The translations under genes and the position numbers were made by a program. Shown here one piece after another: positions 15,201 to 27,200 of a stretch of DNA of 64,000 bases. Location: NCBI GenBank assembly GCA_900708905.1, contig CAADRB010000002.1:1773830-1837829 (forward strand). The letters are read 5' to 3'. Position 1 is the stretch's first letter. Every line of letters starts with the position of its first letter. The notes under the pieces were generated by a model. That model made no database searches. It was not told the origin of the DNA and saw only the letters and a list, made by a program, of their open reading frames with translations. The stretch is from Hymenolepis diminuta (Eukaryota; Platyhelminthes; Cestoda; Cyclophyllidea; Hymenolepididae).

Positions 15201-18200
15201 TTGCTATTAATTCTGAGTGACTAATCGATTGCTAATTTGAACAAGCCTGTCCCTCTGGCCGGAAGTTTGAACAGCGATATTCTTCTAGATTTTTCCTTTC
15301 AATAACCTTCGAAAATGAGAATTTTGACATTGCCTTTATGGTAAGTTTATAATTTTGAAATGACCTATATGAGTAAAATTGTGATTATTATGTTATGGAT
15401 ATGAGTCAGTGAAGACAAGTCAACTTTAGCAATCAAATGTAGAGATTTTTAATGGTATTTAATGTTCTAGAATGTAATTTAGTTCTGCAAAACTGATGTT
15501 TAGTCATTTTCATTTGAGTCAAATAGATATGATCATAGAACTATCATATGACAAAGAGGAATTTTCAGAAAAGGACATCAGGACAGTATTTTAAAGTGCC
15601 AAGTGTGTGAATTTCATTCCATTTCTTCTTCAACGGAAATTCAACATACTAGCCCTCTTTTAAAGTCTACAAAAGGGATTTTGACCTTGCAATAAATTTC
15701 AGAAATTACCATGAAAGCTTTGATTATTATTTTTTCAATAATCAGAGTACGAGGTAAGCCTTAGTGGGCTGAAATTATATGTTAATAAAATTAATACCCC
15801 TTAATTTCGTTCTTACGTCACGGGCTTAATGCTGTTGAATTAACAACAAAGTAGATTCTACGGTATTTATAATAGTTCGATAGTAGAAGGATTAACCCGA
15901 CCGCCTTTCTCTTTTATAAATTCTACTGTGCCTTAGTTAGTACAAGATTGAAAGATAAATTGTAATCTACGAAACTCGTCTTCGTAAATTTAACAATTTA
16001 TCAATCCAGCAATTCTTGGAAACTTCTATTATGTTAGACTTCTACACATTTCCAAGAGTAATTTTCACGTGCAAATTTACAGAACACCGTCTCCTTTATA
16101 GCATTCACTTTCTGGAATATGCGAGTTCAGTTTCAGAAAGACTTACCGTCAAATTCACTCTACCCAATTTTTTCTAAAAACAGACGGTTTATAATTGGTA
16201 CGTTGAAGAATCTAATTCACACATTAAATCTAATGAAATATTCACAGAGTATGTAGTTAGTCCTTCGTCAACATGAAAATCCAAAATTTAATAAACTTTC
16301 GCTTTATTTTCCAACCAAATTTTACTTGATTTGAAATAATAAATGCGTATCATAGTCTATAATAAAAAATATTTATTAACACTTCCATTTACGAAGTGTA
16401 AAATATACCAGATATTTGTGTGAAAAATTATATCACACACTTTTATCATACTCGACTAAATTTATTGCTTCTTTTTCTGTATTCAGTGGAAGGAATTATT
16501 TTAAAATTTGAAACTACGCCATATCATAAATCATATTACGTAATTTGCATGTTTTTTTATTTTCTGGATTTTTGTAAATCAATTTACCAGAAAAAAGCAA
16601 TACATCTTTGCTCTGCTAAAGCTGTAAACTGTGGAATATCGTATAAGATCATCTCCCACTTCAACCAGCTGAAGGAAAAATACTAAACTGAGGCGGCAAG
16701 ATCGACCCTACTTGATTAAATAATACCGGCCAGTAAGTACTGAATACCGTAGACAAGAATTTGCTGCAATCCAGAGTAAGAAGCGTGAACTCTGAATTTT
16801 GGAACGAGTACCGTCCATTTAGTAAATGTTGTGCAACTCGGGTTCAAGATCAAATGAAGGCAGACTCTATAATAACTTGACGTTGCCCTTGTATATTTTC
16901 AATCCCCTCCTCTTTATCATTTGTTGGACTTACTTTTGTTCGATGTCTCTTGCTTTCACAATTAAAAATAGTAAATTTCTTTGTATTACTGTGGATAGTA
17001 TATGTTAACAGCGTCTTTTGAAATATCCCTTATTTTGAAAACCATATATCAATAGAATAAAAAATAATAAAAAATAAACAATTGGAGGTTTTAACTATAA
17101 ATTTTGCAATTCATACTATTCTAATTTTAATGGTTGATAATTCATTTGAGAACCTACCTCCACATTTGGCCTCACAAGCTTCCTTAGAATTAAAGTTATT
17201 TGCATTACCACGACAACCACCGTAGGAAAATTCAATACAACGTCGTTGAGAAGCGTCGTAGGCCCATCTTGGAATTAAGGCCTGGCATGGACCGACCTCT
17301 TGCGGCAGCCTGCAAATTGGGTCTAGGGTATCGTTTTCATCAGCAGGTTTAGCACTTGGTATAGCAGCTAAAACCAAAAAAGACATTTATCTCCTCAAAA
17401 GTCAAAGATTAACTGGATACAACTGAGGAGTTCCAAGTTACCACGACATCGCTCCTCACAGTCCTCCTTCGTTTTAAAGTTATTTTCATTTCCACCGCAG
17501 CCACCATATATGAACTGAACACATCTTCCGTTTGCAGGATCGAAAGCCCATCTCGGAACATAAGCTAGACATTTTCCTATTTCTTGCGGTAAATGGCAGA
17601 CTGAGGTATTAACTATCTCATTTCTAGATCCATACACCCCTTCATCTAAAATTCAAATAATTTTGAAATCTTTTTTTTAGACTTTAGAAAAATTATTCAT
17701 GATGCGAATGACAGTTATTAAAATGAGATAAATTAATTTAGAATGGACCTATTAATTTATGGAATTTTTAGAGAAACAAATATATTTTCAAATTTAAAAG
17801 TCAAAATTATTAAGATGATTAGAAAACTTAAATTGGAGCGAAATTTTATGTGATTATTTATTAAAGAGGAAAATATTTTTTGGTAAACTAATTTTGCGTC
17901 ATTTTAAACGGGGATTTTGACAAATGAATTCCAAATCACACAACGCCTAACTCTTTCAATGTATGAAAATGTGTTTTTTTTATTTTTACATTTCAAAAAT
18001 GAACAGAGTCTTGGTAAATTGAAGATGAATGACACATACAATGAGATTTTTGAGAAAAAAGTGAGATTTGAGTTTCATAAAAGGCAAATGAGAATTGTGA
18101 AAATATCGCTGATTGAAATAAAAAAAGGAGATTGTTTATGTAAATCGAAATCACAAAGGACAATCAACGCAAAACTTAAGTTTGCCTTTTAAGATGATGG

Positions 18201-21200
18201 CAAATATTAGCTTAGAAGATGGGGAAAATTTTTTGATTTTATAGTTTAATGCACAATCTACTATTATTTTAAGTAGGTCCATCTGTAAGGATTATCTGAA
18301 AGAGAATAAAGCTTTTAATAATCTGTAAATATGAGGTCAGTTAAAAAAATTTCGAAACTGGAAACTTACTTCCACATTTGGCCTCACAAGCCTCTCTAGA
18401 TTCGAAATTGTTCTCGTTTCCACGACAACCTCCATAAATGAATTCAACACAGGCGTTTACAGAGGTGTCATAAGCCCATCTTCGTAGTGACCCACGGCAT
18501 GGTCCGGTATCCTTAGATAATATGCAAATTGGGTCTAGTGGTCCATCATTCTTTGGTGTTTGTGGAATACCTGCTAAAATCAGTTATTTAAAGTATGAAA
18601 TTTGTTGTCGCAACAGACTACCCTTGACAACATACGTATTTACTTTAAATTCATTTGAATTGGTCCATACATATGACCTTCAAAATAGTATTGGAATATT
18701 CGTGCTCTAATATTGAAATGTTCGTCCATGACCTCCAGACATCCAAAAACCAATAATTCTGTTCCAAATCTTTCCGAATTCTGACTATGTAAATTTTTTA
18801 AGTGAATATATATTTTTGCAAATTGATATGTACCAGTGTATCAATTAAATCAATTATTAAAGTAGAGACCAAGCTCCAGACCAAAAGTGATGGAATATTA
18901 GCATGATAAACATTTACAAATTTTATTTTAATTTCTTGGTTTTCGTTAGAGTATTAATATTAGCTTTTAATTTTTCCTTTCAGGTTAGAAAAAATGGCGT
19001 TGTACTTTTACAGACTAGTCCAAGTACTTACAAATTCATATTTCTTATATTTTGACCATCAGTATACGACCTCACTTCTTTTTTGGAATCTTGACAGTTA
19101 TTCCAAAATGAAAGAACCTGTCCCTAGACTTTTACTGATTTAACGTTCAACATTTAATGGACTTCTCTCCAGATTATAGTGTATCTAAGTCACTTGTGGA
19201 TGTTGCGATAATAATGGAGGTGTCCAGTGTTATTTTTTACTTGCATTACTGGAAGCTCCTTAGATTAAAAATTCTTCCTCATTCTATATATATTTCCTTC
19301 TTGGCATACATCCTCTTCTATTTGCTTTTTGGTTTTATAAAATTAGACACTAACTGCTGAAATGTTAAATTAAGTAAATGGATATATCTAGGTCACTTAC
19401 GAATGCAGCGGAGCGTGCAAGCCTCTTTCGATTCAAAATTATTGCCATTTCCTCCGCAACCACTGTAAACAAACATGACACATTGTCCTATTTTAGGTTC
19501 AAATCCCCACCTCTCATGAAATCCGTAGCAATCACCCTTTTCATGAGGCATAAAGCAAACATCGTTATCATCCTCGATTATGGGTAATTTCGGTACAGAT
19601 GCAGTCTCCGAACCTCCATTTCTTCCACATCTTGCCTCACACCCTTCCCTACTCTCGAAATTGTTGGCATTTCCACCACAACCTCCGTAGATGAATTCAA
19701 CACAACCCCCTTTTGAAGCATCGTACGTCCAACGACGATAAGATGATCTACAAGGTCCAACTGCTGATGGCAGACTGCAGATTTGATCGAGATTACCGTT
19801 TTCTGGAAGGGAGAAGGACACAGGGATTGCGGCTGAAGTTGAGGAAGAAGAATGTAACCCTTTTACAGTGGAAAGAAGACAGCTTTTTTCACACGCCTCT
19901 TGAGTTTCAAAGTTGTTTTCGTTTCCACCACATCCTCCATAGACGAATTGGGCACAGTTTCCGGTGGCTGGATCATATCCCCAACGTTGAATATACTGAA
20001 AACAATTTCCTCTTTCAAGTGGAAGATGACAAATTGAGACGTCTACCATTTGCCCAGAACTTCCATCACTACCGCCAGATATTGGAGATCCTATAAGAAT
20101 TTAAACCAAACATTTATTGTTCAACAATCTGCAAATATAGCTTACCTCCACATTTTGCTTCACAGGCTTCTCTCGTTTCAAAGTTATTATCATTTCCACG
20201 ACATCCACCGTAGATAAATTCTACACAACTTCCTTTTGAGACATCATAAGACCAACGTTTTATGGACGCTCGACATGGGCCTGTATCTTGAGGCAATCGG
20301 CAGACAGGATTTAATGCTCCATTACTTGAGGTCGAAGTTTGGGTGAAGGAACTCGCTATAATATAGAAACTAAATAATATACATGGAAAGATTTAGAAAT
20401 AGAAATAATATTACAGATTCTTACATAAACATTTCTGTTCGCAAGCCTCCTTAGTTTTGAAATTGTTACCGTTTCCCCCACAACCACCGAAGATAAACTG
20501 GATACATTTGCCAGAGTTAGGATCGTATGCCCATCGTTGTATCAATGCCATACAGTTACCTTGCTCATGTGGCAAATTGCAAACTGAGGAATCGACAGGT
20601 TCATCTTCAATATTACCATTGAAACCTCCTTTTTTCCGACAAAAAAGAAATAGCCCATTAGCCAAACCAATCTTCATTTATCTTGTTTTTTTGAAAGGCA
20701 ATTCAGTTTCAACTTACTTCCACATCTGGCTTCACAGTCCTCTTTTGATTCAAAGTTGTTGGCATTTCCTCTACAACCACCGTAGATGAATTCTTCACAA
20801 ATACCCTTCGAAAAGTCAAATGCCCATCTTTTGTTAGATCCACGGCAAGGCCCTACTTCTTTAATGAGCTTACAGATCGGATCAATAGACTTGTCGTTTG
20901 TAGCTGGTAGCGGCATTGGAATAAATGCTATAAAGATAGTAGAATTCTAACATCCGACTGACAATTTTTAATAATAACTTTGCTGTTTTTCCAAGGTTGT
21001 AAGCATTATATCAGGCTATAAACGGAGTTATGTTCTGAACGTACTAATTTAAAGTTGGGATAATTTTCATACTTGATGGGACGTAGTTGTAAGGGAAAAG
21101 ATCTGCTATGTCTGACCTCAAAAATATAAGCAAGTTCATGCTAATTAAAGGAGGATTTACATGAAGTAGAAATCATTAACTCTATCTGACTTCATATATT

Positions 21201-24200
21201 TGTACTGTCACACTTCCAATCTTGTATACTGTTATCTTCCCTGAACTGTATGAACTTAACTGACATGAATCTGGACAATTCTCCATTGGATGTCTGGGTG
21301 GATAAAGTTTCAATATTAGTCATCTCTAATCTCGTCTTGCATGTAGTTATGATTACCATGATATATATCGGTTTAAGCTTTAAAGCAGACATTTTCAAGC
21401 TATCATAGATCTAATTGTTCGCCTTAGAAGTCATTCCACTCTAATAGAATCCATAATTCATAACTTGTCGTCAGTTTAGGACTCATTGGATTACCTAGTT
21501 GACCTATGGATTGTCTGATCTTGATCAGATCAGTTCTCTATAAAGCTGTGATAATCTAAATTACATACACACTTCTACTACTGCGAACTTTGAGAGGATT
21601 AATTAAAAGTCACTTTTACTTCTTTCATTGGATAATGGTGGTGACCTTACAATGTTCATAATTAACTGGAAACCATTAATTTTGCAATTACCATACTTAA
21701 GGGATAATAGAATGCCGTTGTTTTAAGCATCTTATTAAAAAAATGACTTACCTTTGCATTTTTTCTCACAGTCCTCTTGTGTCTCGAAATTGTTGGCATT
21801 TCCATCACAGCCACCATAGATAAATTGCACGCATTTTCCCGATAAAGCATCGAAACCCCATCTCGGTATGTAAGCCATGCATCCACCTCTTTCATGCGGT
21901 AGCTGACAGACAGGAATCTCATGAACATTACTGCTAGTTTTCTGAGGTAAATTTGAGATTGGATGGATCACAGAAACGTTGGAAACTACAAGGGAAAGTG
22001 AGGATACTTATAAAGCAAAATTGTGGTTTTCATCTGTTAGCGATGGTGAACATACGTGAACATTTGGCTTCACAAGCTTCTCTTGTCTCGAAGTTATTGT
22101 CATTGCCTTGACAGCCGCCGTAGATGAAGTCAATGCATTTTCCTTTTTGTAACTCAAAAGCCCATCGGTTCACTGAACCACTACAAGGACCAGGATCTTT
22201 TGCCAACTTACAGATAGGATCGAGATAGTCTAAATTGTCATTATTGCTCAACGGCATTGGTATTGCAGCTTTAAGGAAAATTGCATCAGAGTAGTTTGAA
22301 TTATTAAGTCAGAAATTTCGCATTATTTGCTTTGGAAATGGGCACTTACCACGGCATCGTTGCTCACAGGCTTCCTTTGTTTCGAAATTGTTCAAATTTC
22401 CGCCGCATCCACCGTAGACGAATTGGACGCATTGACCAGTGTCTGGGTCAAATCCCCATCTTTCAAAAAATCCTCTGCAGTTTCCTGTTTCCCGAGGTAG
22501 ATGGCATAGGGAGGTGTCTATAATCTCGCTTCCTAAAAACCGAGCTGATTTTTCAGTGGAAAAATAAAAATTTTTAAAGAAACAAAATAAACCTAGAAGT
22601 TCTTTTTCTATAATAAAATGTATAGCTAATTAAAGTAAATTATAATTACTTTAATAGCTTTCAAATATATATGTACATAATTAATCTAGAAGAATAAGTG
22701 TTTAAGAAAAAATCTAAAAAATATTTTTATTAATGATTTATATTTAATCATATTTTTAATTCTTGTCTTGAACATAATTTGACAAAAATTTAGACCCGTT
22801 GATTTAAAAAAAACAGGCCTTCTCAATATTCCTACTCTTTGGATTTAACTGAAAGTTGCTTTCCACTTGGCTGCAAATAATTGTGTCATAAGAATAATTA
22901 ATATTCGGTTTTTTAATTAAAATAAACTTTTAGTTATCATATATCAATATTTACCTCCACAAGCAGCTTCACACTGTTGTTTAGTTTCAAAGTTATTCTC
23001 ATTTCCCCGGCAGCCTCCATAGTTAAATTGAACACATTGACCCCTGGAAACATCGAAAGCCCATCGAGGTATCCGTGCTCGGCATGGACCTGCATCCTGA
23101 GGCAACTTGCAAATAGGATTCAAACTTATGCCACTGGATAAAGTTGGAGCGATTACACCTCTGGGCGAGGAAGCTAAAAACAACAAATTATTTAGTAATA
23201 AGTTCAATAAGTCCATTTATTAGTAGATCCTGTCAAGGACAGGAACTGGACGGGAGGATTTATAACTTTCAAATTTTAGTACATTGGTTTCAGAGGCCCG
23301 CAAAGCTCAATGATTCCCTCCATGCATTTAGATTTTCCATCTTTTGATTTGATTTCTTCTTCATGCTGAAGGTCATATAGACGTAAACATTTTGGACATG
23401 CCCCTTTTCTCTCCATTTTATATTCCGCAGAGGATTCCAGATGTATGTATACCTCTATTGTTCTAAGTTTCTGGCAAGGATAAGAGAAAAGTCAATAGCG
23501 TACTGTGAAATTCCTCTTCATAAAGCAAATGCGCAAAATCAGTGTTATTTCCCAATTCCATTTATTAATACTGTCATTGTGAATCAGAGCGTTGAAAATC
23601 CACTCGAATTATTTATTCTAATATTCAAATGCCCAAAAAAGGCAGCAATACAAATAACGGGACAACTTAAGGAAACAGAACCGTAAGATCCACCCTTTCA
23701 GCATATAAATAAGATGTCTTCTCCCTTTTAAAAAGTGCATGTGAAAGGCAAGGAGGCTATCTTGAGTTAAATAAGATAAAAAAGATATAAAACTTTCTAA
23801 TTCAATTAAAATTTGAATGGAATTGACCAATTCATTAGAAATATTAACAGAAAAGTTAATGATTGTAAAATCAATAACCCCGTAAACAACGTGTACGTCT
23901 GTCAAGTCAGAGGTTACGAAATCAAAACTCATCGGTACACATCAAATGATGTGGGTGATCAACCGTACAGGTTAATACTAGTCATTAAGAGTGGTGGTAG
24001 AATGTGTGGTCCTCACAAGAGTAGCTCCAAAATATTTTCCTCTACTCAAGTGAAGTGCTGCACCACTTTCTACAAAGGGCTTAGGAAATTACATATCATA
24101 CCATATTTTGAAACTGGTTTTCTATTACTTAAAATGTTCCAAATACTTTGATTAGTAATATAAGCTATTTGTCGCCTCTCATCGTTCCCGGTTTACTATT

Positions 24201-27200
24201 TCTGTGGTTTAATAAACCAATGACGTGATGACCCACGGACTCATTTTATGAGTTTGTTAATTAATACCAAATGAATTCATTGTATAGCATTGAAATATTA
24301 GTCTTCTACGTTTTATGGTAATTTCAAAATACGGTATTACATTCCGTCAAATAAAATTCATTTGCTTTCGTTCGTTTAGCCGCCAATTTGAACAAATTAA
24401 GTGAATTCATTGTTTACTAAATGTTTTTGATGATATATTTTAGTTAAATAATTAAAGACAATACTTTCACAATTAATTATTATATAAGGTTAATGAAGGC
24501 AATCATTTGCTAAGTAATCTTTGGTTTTTAATTCTTCATTTTTAATATTAACTATTTACTACTCTGCAATTTAGTGATCTTCAGAGAGCACTATTATTTA
24601 TTATTGTTATAATAATAATTGTTGTTATTATTTTAATTATCGTATAAGTTACATAAAGAGAGCTTACCCGGACACTTAGTCTCACAAGCCTCTCGAGTTT
24701 CGAAATTGTTGGAATTGCCTTGACACCCACCATAAATGAATTCAACACACGAACCTCTTGAGACATCATAGGCCCAACGTCTTATAGATCCTCTACAGGA
24801 ACCAGAATCCTGAGGTAATTTGCAAACAGGATCCATTACTGGTACTTGGTTGAACGGTATTGGCGCCGGCATATAAGCTACAATTTCAAAGACGGAAATC
24901 ACCAGTTAGTAGGGAAATGAAGGCTAGGAATCGGTAGACTATTATCACTGCTATGTACAACAGTAAATTATCCCTTACCCTGGCATCTTTGTTCGCAGGC
25001 TTCTAGTGTCTCGAAGTTATTTCCGTTTCCTCCGCATCCACCATATACAAATTGAACACACTTGCCCGAATTTGGGTCAAATCCCCATCTCTGTATATAT
25101 CCCCTGCAGTTTCCAGTTTTGTGTGGTAGAAGGCAAACAGAGGTGTCATTGGAGTTTCCTGATGTTGAATCCTTGATTCCGCTTGGCTCTAGGGGATTGA
25201 GTAAGTTAAGACAAATCATAAAGAAATGAATCAAAATGAACCTTGATTAATCTGTCTAAATTGACTGCCTACCTTTGCACTGTTTCTCGCATTCCTCCAT
25301 ACTTTCAAAGTTGTTTCGATTACCTCCGCAACCGCCGAATGTAAATTCAACACATTCGTCAAGCTTACTGTCGTAGGCATATCTTGGAGAGGCTGTGTAA
25401 CAAGGACCTGAGTCCTTTTCCAGCATACAGTAATCGGGTTTCTCGACTATGGGGAAAGCAAAACCTTAGTCAAAAAGAGCGAATTTGTAAATTACTACAA
25501 ATTAGTTTTTCCATAAAATACAGCGAGTTATTATGGGCTATTTTAATGAGGCATGAATAGATATGAAAAGTAAACACTGGGGTAGGTAATTTATATAATC
25601 AATTTAATATCCTAAATTTAAACCATAAATAATAGCTCTTAATAATAATGGATGTTTTAAAGTAATGATTTGATCAATGAATAAAAATAAATAAATAAAT
25701 AAAAATGATTTTTATGACAAAAACTATTCGAGCTAATTCGTATTAGATACTTAAATTCAAATGACATTATGGGTAGAATAAAGGGGAAAACGCCAAAGTA
25801 ATTTTCTCTGATAAATTGAATGCAATTAAAATATTTCATCAATTTCAATTATTTTGAATAATGGGTAATGGTCGATTTGAAAGAATTCTCTATTAAAACT
25901 ACGGAGTTAAATAAGTTATATAATGATATATAAGGGGCATTCCGATATTTAAAAGCCTTATTTTATGTTTTTAGATTCAAATTACCAAATTTAGGAGTGC
26001 AGGTCATCATGCAGTCATTTAGTGTTTCAAAATTATTGCCATTTCCAGAACATCCTCCGTAGATAAATTTCGTGCAGGTTCCCATTGTGGCATCATAGAA
26101 GTATCTTTCAATTCTGGCTCTACAGGGTCCTGGAGCTGCTGGAAGAGTACAAATTTCCGGAATCGTATGTCCTGAAGCTGCCACTAGTCCATTACTTGAA
26201 GCTAAAAAGAGGATGAGAACTTGGTTACTTTTACCATGATTTTGTATATTTGGCTAAAAATCTGGGGGTGGAATACGTGTATTAAATCAATTGAAATGAA
26301 CACAAACACACAAAAGAGAATCATAAATTTCTCTAGAACATGGGCTTATGAACGACGGTATAATTTACTGTAATAGAAAAAATCTGGAGAGACCAGAAAA
26401 TGAAATGAATGAATTAAGTAAAGCTGTAGAATTGAATATTCTTAAAATAGTCGAAGGTTCAGATCAAAGTATTGTCAGAAAAGCATTTGCCATTGGTTGC
26501 CGTTAGTACAAATGTGCAAAAAGGGATATTGAAAATATTAAGGCTTCGGTGTAATAAGATATCGCTTATTAAAGGTTCTAGAGGAAATAAGGAAAGCGCC
26601 ATAGATCATTCATAATTCACAAAAGTTAACCAATTTTCACTAATACAAAATCATGTAACGGAAAACTATTAAAAAAGATTTAGTTTCGTAATTTCTTTGT
26701 GAATTGTTGACCATACCATATTTTATATTTGTTTTAATACTTAAAGTTACATCACTTCGGTGTAATTTACTTTTAATGGTGTATACTTTGGTTAGTTAAT
26801 TACGATATCAATTGAAAGTGTGTAGTGGTGTTAATAGTTATAATATATATGCGGTATTTAACTATTATTAACGAATAACTATATTTATGAAATTAATGAG
26901 ATTAAATAATTTTTAGAACTGTTCATTAATTTACAAATCATTTATTAATGCAATCCGACTACTTCACGGTATAAAATGAAGATTAATTATGATAGCTAGT
27001 GTCAAAAATCACTTCTATTATTGTAAAAATAGCAAACACATATTTTTAAAATCAAATTAGTTTTTAACATTCAAAATACAAAATAAAGAATGCGATGTAC
27101 CTGCTGAGTATCCGTATAGTGATTGACCATTTTTAGCCGCAACAACAAGCCATATAACCACACCAATTAAAGCTAAAGTTGCAATAACGAAGAATGTCAA

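Noticed and set aside
23174..24667. A hidden type A Kunitz exon between K4 and K5
   Set aside because: I looked for YGGCGGN, NNF and the Cys pattern on the minus strand and found none; only a SINE-like remnant is visible.
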